The notes under the pieces are model-generated. The model was given only the letters and a program-made list of their open reading frames with translations, was not told where the DNA came from and searched no databases. From the NCBI GenBank assembly GCA_951802425.1, contig OX637797.1, positions 3,782,001-3,846,000 on the forward strand: DNA of 64,000 nucleotides, written 5' to 3'. Shown piece by piece: positions 55,140 to 64,000 of the stretch. This stretch comes from Clavaria fumosa (Eukaryota > Basidiomycota > Agaricomycetes > Agaricales > Clavariaceae). Position numbers and translations under genes: made by a program. The first letter of the stretch is position 1; the number at the start of each line of letters is the position of its first letter.

Positions 55140-56060
55140 CATCATGTGCTCGTGCGACTTCGGTAACTTCCGGGGTTCCGAGTATATACAGTCCCTGCGA
55201 TCGGAGTTTGAATTTTTCTCTTTTCCCCCCATTCCTTTCTCGTACTCGCTCTCGTCGTTCTCGTCGTACTCGTCATTCGTTATTACATTATGTAGTTGTA
55301 AATATTTTAAAATCAAAGTGTCCCACTCGTGAAAGGGCACGCGTGGCAAGCCCGCACCCCAGTAAACCATCCAAGTGGAAGAAAATCAGCAAACGAGGAT
55401 GCAAACGAGGATGCAAACGAGGATGCGCTAAGAGCAATGCGTGAGCGTGTCAGGTATAGTCCATGTCCGCGCTGCCGCTCGCAAGCCATACTGAACCACC
55501 CCCTTCCATCCCTAGGACCGAGTAGTCGCAGATATGTGGACAAAAGTTATCATTAACGCAGGCACATGGCAATCTACGCGTATCGAGAGTGACTATGGTA
55601 CGCAGGTTCTCAGTCATCCTCGCCTCCTCCTTCATTCTCATTCTCACTGTCTTCCTTCGAATGTACGGAATCTAATTCGTCAATATGACGACGTTTGTCT
55701 GCGCGAACTTGCGTATCTGGCAGCTTTCTCTTGCTCCACGACTATCTTATGTTGCCCATGTTTAATTGGAGCCCTTTTCGCTCCCAGCACGATCCGACGC
55801 CTGCAATGTCCAATCGTGCATGTACTGGTGCTCCATTCTTATTCCACGTCGTTGGGTATCAATGCTTTTTCAATGCGAAGACTCAGGACAGTCAATGAAG
55901 TTCGAATGCAGCATATATTTGACACTGCGGAAGCGAGTTGAGCAAAAATTTTACATGTTATCCCTTCAGCAACTGAAGAGTCCTATTTCACATGGCTCAT
56001 CACCGTGACGTCTGCGCAGGCGATTCCATCAACACATCCGTGGATTGAACGCCGCAGAAC
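55140..56060. other. No recognised gene; small direct repeats
   Basis: A 14-bp unit AAACGAGGATGCAA is repeated about three times at 55389-55428. Short ORFs on both strands lack motifs. The interval may include untranslated or regulatory sequence for the minus-strand gene ending at 56064. Confidence 0.4.
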
Positions 56061-56063
56061 TAC

Positions 56064-56451
56064 TTACATCTCTCCTGTCAAAACTCCACATCCAGCAACT
56101 CGTAGTAGTATATCCGCGCGTCGGTGAGCCAAATGCATGTTTTGCCTAGCATCGTGCAGCTGACGTTGGCAAATACTGGCTATTTTCTGGGCTTGATCAT
56201 ACTGCGCCTCGGCGAAACACGTAAGAATCCGCAGGGATTGGCATAGTTCATATGCCTGGTGTAGTTTTTGGTGCGCGGATATGTGAGGTACCTAGGAAAT
56301 GGTAAGAGTGCTTGTTCGTGCACGAATCGCATATGTAACTTACATTCATTAGTATGTGTCGCAGTGCTTCGGCGAACTGCTCATCGTTATTCTCTACAGT
56401 CTGTGCCTCGGGAGCTGGGTGGGTGGGGGTCATCGGATCTGAAGGATCCAT
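56064..56451 (-). CDS. Small two-exon hypothetical protein
   Basis: Exon 1 (56451-56344) begins MDPSDPMTPTHPAPE and ends HILMN; a 52-nt intron (56343-56292, GTAAGT..CCTAG, phase 0) leads to exon 2 (56291-56064), which reads VPHISAHQKLHQAYELCQSL then FAEAQYDQAQKIASICQRQL, LAHRRADILLRVAGCGV and stops at TAA. The product is about 111 residues, mostly amphipathic helices. The last codons GAGATGTAAGTA also form a splice donor (GTAAGT), so a third exon is possible. No known family recognised. It is divergently oriented to the medA-like gene. Confidence 0.6.
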
Positions 56452-56645
56452 GGTTGGGATGCACCTCGTTGCGCTCCTGGACAGAGCAGAAATATGGGCA
56501 CTATAAAATGTGCGAAGCTTTATTTGAAGGTATGTCAGTTGGCCGCCTCGTGACTTTGTTCCGTTATCCCCAACTTAGTCACTGAGTTGTCTACCCACTT
56601 AGTTACCTAACTGCTTAGTTACCTAACTGCTTAGTTTCCTAACAG

Positions 56646-58147
56646 GACTTACTTCGCTCGCCAGGTCGCAGAGATTACAACTGCCCCTCCGAATTTGGGT
56701 CCATTCCCTGCAAAGAGGAAGCTGAGGAAGTCAAACTTGAACCTACGTCGCCAGATTCTTCACCCCAGAACTCTCCGGTCGATGTCCTCTCAACCCCGCC
56801 CCTTGGGCCGGCGGACCACGCTCTGTCTTCGAAAGCCCGTCAAAAACGACCCGTGCCAGTCTGCAAGACGTCCAATTCTCTAATGCGGACAAGTCATCTG
56901 GAAGGTTTTGGGAATGGATATGTGCAGAGAGCGACCCTGGAGCTGTTGAATTCTCTCGACCGCATCTGCTATAACTGGGAAGATTCCGAGTTCAAACTAG
57001 GCCGTCGTCTGGTCAGGTTTCACAAGGAACTACACGGCCACAACTTGAGGGTTTCCTGTGAGGCTATCACGCAAGAAGCATACTCTAGCTCTGACATTGT
57101 AGTCTCTTGTATCCATAGAGCGGAAGCATATCAGTTTTTCGTCACCTCTGTCGACATCATATATCTGCTGGAGAAGCTAGTGGACTCGCATTTCGAGGTA
57201 GAGGAAAGGAACAGGATTCGCCGCAATCTCGAGGGCCTCAAGCCCATCACCGTGTCGAAGAACCGTCCCGGCTTCGAGTCGTTCTTCCAGCGCATCATGG
57301 ATTTTCCGGACCCGCGGCCCCGCAACATCGAGAAGGACCTCAAAGTCTTCGAGTGGAAATTGCTAGCCGCGGCCCTGGAGAAGATTATATCGAAATATGT
57401 AAGTGATGCGCAAATCCCCCTCACCCGACCGCGCTCACACGCAGCGCCTATGGCAGTCCCTGTATAGCGACACTCCCTTCGCGCCAGGCGACCCGGGCGG
57501 CGAGGGTGTCGCCGACGCGCCCATCGGGACCACATACAATGTCAAGGGGGAACGGGAACCCACCCCGCCGGACATCGGCTGTGCCCACCCCTACTTTGCG
57601 CGGCACGACGACCCCAGCGCCGCATGCCCCCACTTCCTCGGCCCGCCTGCCCTCCCCAAGGCCGAGCGCCCTTCATGTATCGACTCTCATGGTACAAAGC
57701 ATCCATTCCCTAGGGTCAGTACACTTCCAACCTTCCAATTACTTTCCCCAATAATAAGTCCCTCCTCACGTTCATGAATTACTAATACCGCTACAGCGCC
57801 TCGACCTCGATCGCCTTCCACATGCCGTACGCCGCCCGTGGTCTTACGACAGCCTCAGCACTGCGCTCGTGGAGGGTCTACCGCGCCCCCTCGACGCCGC
57901 CCCGAGGCGTCTTCGCGCTCCATTCCAACCCGCATCTGCACCGTTTTTCTGCGATCGTGAAGACGGTCCACGCGTCTGTGCTTACGGCTGTCTACAGCAC
58001 AATTCTGACGCCGGTGGAGGCCCCCTCAAGATGATGCTACAGACTCAGGGATGGAGCAGAGGTTTGGCTATCCTGGTGCTTTGTCGCCTCCTCGATTCAT
58101 CGTATTTGTCAAGATGCGAACCCGACGTGCGGAGTGCTGAGGGTTAA
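56646..58147 (+). CDS. medA-like fungal developmental regulator (DUF7082 domain)
   Basis: Exons seen are about 56646-57398, 57445-57714 and 57797-58147, separated by introns GTAAGT..GCAG (46 nt) and GTCAGT..ACAG (82 nt), both phase 0. The first exon carries an acidic, Pro/Ser-rich start and a basic KARQKRPVPVCK, then a conserved block: WEDSEFKLGRRLVRF, FFVTSVDIIYLLEKLVD, EERNRIRRNLEG and PRPRNIEKDLKVFEWK. This is the signature of the DUF7082/MedA family, whose Aspergillus and Ustilago members (medA, med1) control sporulation or mating. Later exons are Pro-rich and unrecognised. Exon 1 has a clear acceptor (CTAACAG at 56645), so one or more 5' exons precede it; a TATAAAATG at 56500 and donor GTATGT at 56530 are candidates. 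No lesion seen. Confidence 0.75.
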
Positions 58148-58229
58148 TATGTGGAGGTCACTGCGCGCTGGTAATCATCGAGCATACTGCATGAGGTATT
58201 GAGAGGGTAAAGTCGAGAGCATCACAAAG

Positions 58230-58670
58230 GACACAAATTCACCTGATTTAGTGGTTTTACACCTTCTGCACCCGTGTAAATGTACCTGAAAGCATTGCAG
58301 AAATTCCCACCTGTATCAGTGCAAATTCACTTGATATCATAGTAAAATTCATTGGATTTTCAGAACTGGTTCGATGTCTAAGCACTTGATTGTGTAGTGA
58401 AAATCACTACCAATGCAATTTTTAATTAAGTGAAAACCACGAAATTTGGAGGTGAAATCCATCCCTTCCAATCTGGTGCAAAATGACCCTGAGATATGGG
58501 GATAAATGATTGATAGGGAGCAGGTGAATTCGGTCATAAAAGTGTACATAATCACCATCAGATAACTTCGTGATTTCCACCTTGAGTGGATGATTTTCAC
58601 CCTGTAAAATGGAATGATTCATCTACATTTTGGGTTTTTTATCTGGTGATTTTCACTTGATCTACATCAC
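58230..58670. repeat. GTGAAAATCACC-type repeat between genes
   Basis: Repeated GTGATTTTCAC, GTGAAAATCACTAC and CACTTGAT motifs in both orientations. Related to 27233-28665 and 54930-55135. It lies directly upstream of the APH-like gene, within about 20 bp of its ATG. Confidence 0.65.
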
Positions 58671-58686
58671 ACAGTGACACAATTGT

Positions 58687-59568
58687 ATGTGTTCCTCCTT
58701 TAATACGCCACACCATCATGATTTTGGTCATGCAGCGAGCTCTTTAAATAACACCCTCCATCTGCGCATTGTCACATGCTCTGAACACAATCTCATTTGC
58801 TTGTGCACTTGTCTCGGATCTCATCTATACCAGAAATTTGGTTCCACTGGAATTTGTCAGTTTGGGCCTCGAACTGTGGTGAAATTCACCCCTGCCACTC
58901 GCTTTGCTGAGGCTGCGAATATGGAATTCATTGCAAGCCATACACATATCCCCCTTCCTCATGTGCATGATGTCTTCATCATCGGCAGTCAAACATATAT
59001 CGTGATGGACTATATCAGTGCTCCCGAGTTGACCCACACCTGGTGCAAGCTAACTGATATGCAGAAGAAACAGATCTTTGTACAGCTGAAGGATTATATC
59101 ACTCAGATGCGAGCTCTGGAGCCTTCCTATCCGGGTCACATCCAAGCTGCGGATGGAACTGGCATTTTCGACAGTCGGCTGTGCATGGACAATCATCCTA
59201 TTGGTCCATTTGCCTCTGTTGGTAAATTTCACACCTATCTTGGCCACGATTGCATCCGCACACTCGAGGAGCATCAACAATGTTGGCCGCATCTCAATAA
59301 TATGGCTAAAAAGCAGTATCGGACTGTTTTTAGTCATTCAGACATTTCGCCGAGAAATATTTTGGCCAGAAATGGAGAAATTTTAGGGATCATCGATTGG
59401 GAGTGCGCGGGATGGTATCCCGAGTACTGGGAGTATACACGGTGGTCAGTGAGCAACTATCGATCATCACTGATGTGGTCTGAAGTACGGGACGAGATCA
59501 TGGTGGACATTTATGCTGATGAATTGGAGATTGAAAACATTCTTGGTTCTGTATACACTCGTCTCTGA
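58687..59568 (+). CDS. APH-family (aminoglycoside phosphotransferase-like) kinase
   Basis: A 293-codon ORF. After a divergent N-terminus it reads LYQKFGSTGICQFGPRTVVK (Lys of the ATP site near residue 66), HIPLPHVHDVF, YIVMDYISAPEL (hinge), FSHSDISPRNIL (Brenner-type HxDxxxxN catalytic loop near residue 215-226) and GIIDWECAGWYPEYWEY (metal-binding Asp). These are the APH (PF01636) landmarks. In Agaricomycetes such genes are numerous, of unknown substrate; antibiotic resistance is not implied. The first 40 residues (PHHHDFGHAASS..) are atypical and the true start may be in an upstream exon or at a later point. No lesion is seen. Confidence 0.8.
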   Translation: MCSSFNTPHHHDFGHAASSLNNTLHLRIVTCSEHNLICLCTCLGSHLYQKFGSTGICQFGPRTVVKFTPATRFAEAANMEFIASHTHIPLPHVHDVFIIGSQTYIVMDYISAPELTHTWCKLTDMQKKQIFVQLKDYITQMRALEPSYPGHIQAADGTGIFDSRLCMDNHPIGPFASVGKFHTYLGHDCIRTLEEHQQCWPHLNNMAKKQYRTVFSHSDISPRNILARNGEILGIIDWECAGWYPEYWEYTRWSVSNYRSSLMWSEVRDEIMVDIYADELEIENILGSVYTRL

Positions 59569-59717
59569 AATGAAAGAGTGGTTGCATATATTTGAACATC
59601 TGTCAACAAGGCCAATGACCTCCAGAAAAGCCCTAACGCTCATTGTCTAGATTTGAAGAAGTCAAAAGGAATATAGTGTTACAGCATAATCACTAACCTC
59701 ATCATCCATTCTACAAT

Positions 59718-60301
59718 TCACTTCACCTCAGAGGCGATCACCATCCCGCTATTACCAATAGTTGAGACTGGGTCATTCTCATGCCCCTCCACTGGGGTTT
59801 TCTTGAATTCATCGGCAAGCGTTGAAGCGATATTATAAAGCTCCTCGAGGGGGATAGGAGGCCAGTCAATGAGTCCCTGGGCAATAAGAATCTAGGTTTC
59901 AACATTCAATTTGCGTTGATTTGCATATAAAGATGGCATGACTGATTTACCTCGATAGCACCAAAGACCCATTCTTTGCAGGTCCAAGACGGATCATCCT
60001 GAGTGAGCTCTACAGCCTTCAATATTTCCCCTATGTCCTCGCCACTCCGCTCTGTTTTTCCAAGCAGAACTAGTGCAATCAAACGGGCTGTACGACCGGA
60101 GACCATCACCGCTTGGTATTGCCACTCCTGACTTGTGGCAAACACAGGATTTGGTCTGTTCATGGCATGGAGCTGCCACATGTTTTGGGCATCCACATCA
60201 GGTTTTTTGGGTGAGACCAGAAGAGTGACGTGGTGGATGTGGCCCTGCGGCCCGGTACGGGCATACAAGGCCATGTAGATTTGATTCTTGTTTCGCATCA
60301 T
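59718..60301 (-). CDS. DUF6914-like basidiomycete protein
   Basis: Translation from ATG 60301 reads MMRNKNQIYMALYARTG then HHVTLLVSPKKPD, WQLHAMNRPNP, QEWQYQAVMVSGRTARLIAL and DDPSWTCKEWVFGAIE. A GTAAAT..CCTAG intron (about 59950-59893) joins it to LIAQGLIDWPPIPLEELYNI and ends at TGA 59718-59720. The pattern (cellular ligand of unknown type, HVTLLVSPK, DDP.W.C..WV) matches what I know of the basidiomycete DUF6914 family; function unknown. A longer upstream frame to 60415 exists but lacks conservation. It is convergent with the APH-like gene and apparently intact. Confidence 0.65.
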
Positions 60302-60455
60302 GATGGTGGTTGGATGAGGGCAAGATAGTCCCGCACTGACCTGGGAAAGGCTTGACTCACCAGAGAGGACCCTGGAGCTTTGCTGTAGCAACCTTGTTAC
60401 ATATATATGTAGCACCTGTGGTGCCCGTCAAGACCCCGAGATATCGTCTCAGTAT

Positions 60456-61064
60456 TTGTGTTTGAGTTAAATAATCATATAACTACGGGGGGATCCTCAG
60501 ATCATAAATGTTGTAGTTATAGATTACTGTGGGCAAGGAGGGAAACATATTTGAAGTAAATACACAGCTGACTGTTGGTGGCATGTTTGAGTGTTAAGAT
60601 TGTGAGGTCATAGGAGCAGTCACATGGGTGACACAGGTGACCTAGGGCAGAGGGTCATGTGAGTAATGCCAGTAATGCAAGTAATGCTGGTAGCATTGGT
60701 GGTGTCATAGCACCAGTGGTGCTGATAGCACTGGTGGCACTGGTGACACTGGTAGCACCAGTGATGCCAGTAATGCTGGTGGTGCCACATGGTGAGTCAT
60801 GTGCTGATGAAGAGCTTGTGTAACTGCATGTTGTGTGTCAATATTGGGGGTTCAAATGGTGGATATGCATAGGGTGAGTTTGCAAGGAGTTCCATGAGTA
60901 TGGTGTTGTGGTCACAAGTATTGTATGAAGGCAGGGGAAGTCCAGGAGGGCTCTGGAAAAAGACAGCAGGTTTCAGAAGTGTGCAAGGTGGTGAGTGGGT
61001 GTCAGGAGGTCCAGAGGTGTTGGTAGAGGTGGAATAGATAGGGAAAAATGGGTGGATCCTGGCA
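60456..61064 (-). repeat. CpG-depleted LTR of element C family, copy 4 (partial)
   Basis: Matches 28678-29308 in order and orientation, ending GGTGGATCCTGGCA, followed by TTACCCCTCCTTCAAGCC. It starts abruptly at 60456, so the first half of the LTR is missing. Confidence 0.8.
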
Positions 61065-61182
61065 TTACCCCTCCTTCAAGCCTCAAGCCCTGCAAGAGTG
61101 GAGATCATGTGACAAATTAGTCAGTGTGTTGTTTGTTGATCAGGTCACAACACCTGAAAATTTTCTCTAAGTCAAACCACCA

Positions 61183-61690
61183 TGGTTGCATCCAACATCC
61201 TCAAACACCAAGAAACCAAGCTTGAGCACGAAATGCACATTTTTGAAGAAAAAGAAGCTGGCCTTGACCAGAGGATCCTGGAAGACTCCCTAGCTCGTCA
61301 AAGGGTGGAACAAGCATGATGCGCAAGCCTTTGAGGCAAGGTCGTGGGCCCTAGCAAGTCAGTTGCCAATGTTGCAGGCTACAGCAAGGCAGCAGGTAAT
61401 GTTGCAAGCCCTAGCAAGGCAAGGGACAACATCACAGGTGTAGTCGATCCATTGCCCACAGAGTTCTTAAAGGCGTGGAAAAAATTGGATCAGTGAAAGA
61501 AAATAAGGAGTGGAATGGGATGGAGAGAGAGGTGCATAATGGTATTTCTCATTCCAATCATTTTTTCTAATTGTTGAGTCACAGGATTGTGACAATTGCA
61601 TTGCAAAGGGCTGGCAGTGTGAGTGCAGTCCTGCTGGCAAGTGTCATCAGTGTGCGGAGGACCATGGAAAGTGTTTGTGGGTCTAGGAGT
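61183..61690 (+). pseudogene. Element C antisense gene, exon 1 and zinc-cluster exon (collinear copy)
   Basis: Reads MVASNILKHQETKLEHEMHI, EEKEAGLDQRILEDSLARQR, then a TGA, then LPTEFLKAWKK and, after a decayed intron, DCDNCIAKGWQCECSPAGK CHQCAEDHGKC with all cluster cysteines and their C-x2-C-x6-C-x7-C-x2-C-x6-C spacing retained. A TAG follows (about 61684). The coiled-coil exons 3-8 are absent, replaced by 61690 onward. This copy keeps the gene order of the 7562 gene and so shows the ancestral orientation. Confidence 0.8.
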
Positions 61691-62587
61691 TTTGACGATG
61701 GCAGGTGAAGAATGAGTTGGGTTGGGACAATGTGCTGGTCTCTTGGTTTGCTGCTTGTGACTTGGCAATCTTGATGCACACATTGTCATTGGCATAGGCC
61801 CTGCATGGCTCAGGTGCATTCATGCCTGGGGCAGACAGATCTGCATTGTTGACAAGCAGTGTGTGCACCTCTCCTTTGCTCATCCTGTAGTCTTCGATGT
61901 CCTGCTTGTATAGTTCTGTCTCTTCTCTACTCAGTAAGTGTGCACTGTTGCATTCACTAATCCCATGAGATCTTTGCAGGCACAAATTCATGGGTACATA
62001 AAGAGCTGGAGAACAGGATGGAAGGTGAGCAAACAGGTACCTGTTTCTTGCTGTGCATTGATGTCACAGAGCTACTGGCTGTTCAGGCCCTGTTCCATTT
62101 GCTGGGATATTGACAGTTAGCTGTTTGTGCATATTTTGGTTTGTTCATATAATTGATCAAGGAAACTCAACCCTCAATCAACAACATGCCCATATTGTTG
62201 ACCAATGATATGAATATATCATTGACTGGCAATATGCTTATATCATGGACAATATATGCATATAATTGACCAATGATATGTGCAAATAGTCAGTCAATGG
62301 CATCCACATATTGTCAGACAACAAAGCAGTAGAAGCAGGGCAAGCAGGTCAGTGGGGCAGGCTGTGCAATTGGATTGAGTCAGATAGGCAGTGTGAGCAG
62401 GTGAGTGGGGCAATCATGGTTAGCAGTCAGCAGTGCAAGTGGGATGGGCAGGGTGGATGTCACAAGTGGGTTAAGCAGGGTAGGCAGTGCAAGTGAGGCA
62501 AGTGGGGTGGATGATGGAAGTGGTGAGAGTGACATGGATGGCACAAGCATGATTACTAGTGCAGTACAAGCAAGGTGAACATGATAG
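61357..62587. repeat. Counterpart of the inverted segment 29601-30840
   Basis: Reverse complement of 29601-30840 with few substitutions and small indels, between collinear flanks. Includes satellite-like palindromes at 62150-62300 and the unassigned ORF near 61938-62120. Confidence 0.85.
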
Positions 62588-63212
62588 ACAGGTACTTACA
62601 TTGAGGGGTAGGGTGACTTGCTGCCTGTGGACAATGGAGGTCTGAGATGAGTGGGGACAAGCAAGCACAGAGACTGGGAATTTTGTTTCCACATTTCATC
62701 AGTATTTCTTGTCCACATGGATGACATTGTTATGCCTTCCTGTCTCTACTACCAACTAAGGGCCTTCTTCTTCCATTCCATCTAGCATCCATTCAAGCCC
62801 TCCTCCATCTGAGGTGCTCCCTGTTGTCCCTAAAGCACCATCAGATAGTCACCCATGTACCAGCATACCATTGCCCTTGTATGATTGTCTGCTCTCCTGT
62901 CTCTTCCCCAGTCTCTTCATTCAGCAATTGTGTCTCCCCCATTCTCCCCCATGTGTTGATAGCTGTGGGCCACACACATGCTTTCAAGCTTTGACACAAA
63001 CTCAACTCATCACTTAACTGACTTTGTGAGATGGGGCATCCAGGACACCCACTTTGACATTCACATCTAGTCAACTTTGTGTGTCATTTGGGCATGGCAG
63101 TCCTGGACACCCACCTTGAGGCACACATCCAGTCAACTTACTTTGTACATTATGAGAGATGTGGGTGTCCTGGTCCTCCTGGCATGGCTTACCTGTATCT
63201 GTATGATATCCC
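62588..63212. other. Repeat copy without recognised gene
   Basis: Collinear with 30841-31466. Contains no recognised gene. Confidence 0.6.
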
Positions 63213-64000
63213 AGCCTGCATCACATTGGATCTTGGTAGGTATGTAGGACCTAGGTTTGGCATGCTAAGAGTGAGTAGCACAGGTGGTGTAAGTAGGATG
63301 GAGGGTGGACAGTGTGGGTGGAGTGAGTGGGTGGCACAGGCAAGGTGAGTAAGGCAAGTGGCACAAGTGAGGAGGTGCAAGTGAGGCAAGCCATGTGGTG
63401 TAGCACCAATGAGGTGAGTGGGTAGGCAGTGCAAGCAGGGTGGATGGCACAATTGGGGGTGAGCAGCATGGGTGGCACCATTGGGACAAGTTTGGTGGAC
63501 AGTGCATATTATCAGTCAATGATAAGTTAATATTTCCTTGTATTATTCATGACATGTCTGCTTGAGTAATGTATGTGTTTACTGTGCTCATGCTTGTCAT
63601 ACCTGGCACTGCTCATGTTCATCAGTCATTGCTTATGTGTGCCATACAGTGCCTAGGCTATGTCCATGCTGCTCATAGCAACCCACCTCCAGACCCTGTT
63701 CTTTTTTCCCTTCCCCAGGTAGTCCAGCACAATGCAGTTCTGCCTCCACCCCTTCCTTGCCATGTGCTATCCACTCTATGCTGCTTGTCTTGTTCTTCTG
63801 TCTAGGAGTCTGGTGATTAACATAGACCCAAGAACAAGACAAGCAGCATAGAGTGGATAGCACATGGCAATGAAGGGGTGGAGGCAGAACTGCATTGTGC
63901 TGGACTACCTGGGGAAGGGAAAAAAGAACAGGGTCTGGAGGTGGGTTGCTATGAGCAGCATGGACATAGCCTAGGCACTGTATGGCACACATAAGCAATG
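63213..64000. repeat. Second copy of the 1.2-kb palindrome, truncated by window end
   Basis: The left arm 63213-63798 matches 31467-32050; the right arm runs from about 63831 to the window end. The central ~32 bp (CTGTCTAGGAGTCTGGTGAT..) is the reverse complement of the loop at 32051-32082, with one substitution. Confidence 0.9.

Overview
This window looks like a filamentous basidiomycete (Agaricomycetes type) nuclear chromosome segment made mostly of transposable elements. The signs are short (45-59 nt) GT..AG introns, a FunK1-type kinase relic, an APH-type kinase, a fungal medA/DUF7082-type gene, chromodomain-bearing Ty3/gypsy retrotransposons, and many nested repeats. There are no rRNA genes, CRISPR arrays or bacterial-style operons. 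Species is not determinable from the sequence alone.

Layout. 1-6071: an AT-rich element with TIR-like ends that carries a nested 3.0-kb DNA transposon (643-3644, TA target duplication, broken DDE transposase). 6072-10530: 3' part of a minus-strand Ty3/gypsy element (element C: LTR, integrase C-terminus/chromodomain) holding, on the opposite strand, an eight-exon gene with a Zn2Cys6-spaced cysteine cluster and long coiled coils. 10806-17533: plus-strand gypsy element A (5' LTR, gag, candidate -1 frameshift site, broken pol, antisense coiled-coil ORF, no 3' LTR). 17534-21240: repeat block with a decayed gypsy fragment (D) and a 100-bp palindromic satellite. 21241-25400: zinc-knuckle ORF and inverted or palindromic repeats. 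25402-32666: CpG-depleted copies of the element C LTR and its antisense gene, a GTGAAAATCACC-type insertion with a tRNA-like unit, a 1.24-kb inversion, and a 1.2-kb palindrome. 33162-41601: an LTR-bounded gypsy element B on the minus strand with a perfect 5-bp target duplication; its gag is split by another LTR-ended insertion (37867-39855). 41602-46140: the second copy of the 17.5-21.2 kb block, carrying two further solo LTRs. 46240-48680: degenerate tandem repeats.

48750-60301 is the only gene-like island. It holds fragments of a broken hypothetical gene (near a hAT-type MITE), a FunK1 kinase, an ABC transporter, an LRR protein and an aspartic protease (all minus strand and decayed), then apparently intact genes: a small two-exon protein, a medA-like regulator, an APH-family kinase and a DUF6914-like protein. 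60456-64000 repeats the 28.7-32.7 kb block, including the start of the same palindrome.

Two themes connect the window. First, gypsy elements A and C both carry an antisense coiled-coil ORF between pol and the expected 3' LTR; in C it is a multi-exon gene. Second, decay is dominated by C-to-T type changes: repeated CGA-to-TGA nonsense codons, transition-rich LTR divergence and near-complete CpG loss in old copies, as expected from cytosine methylation or a RIP-like defence.
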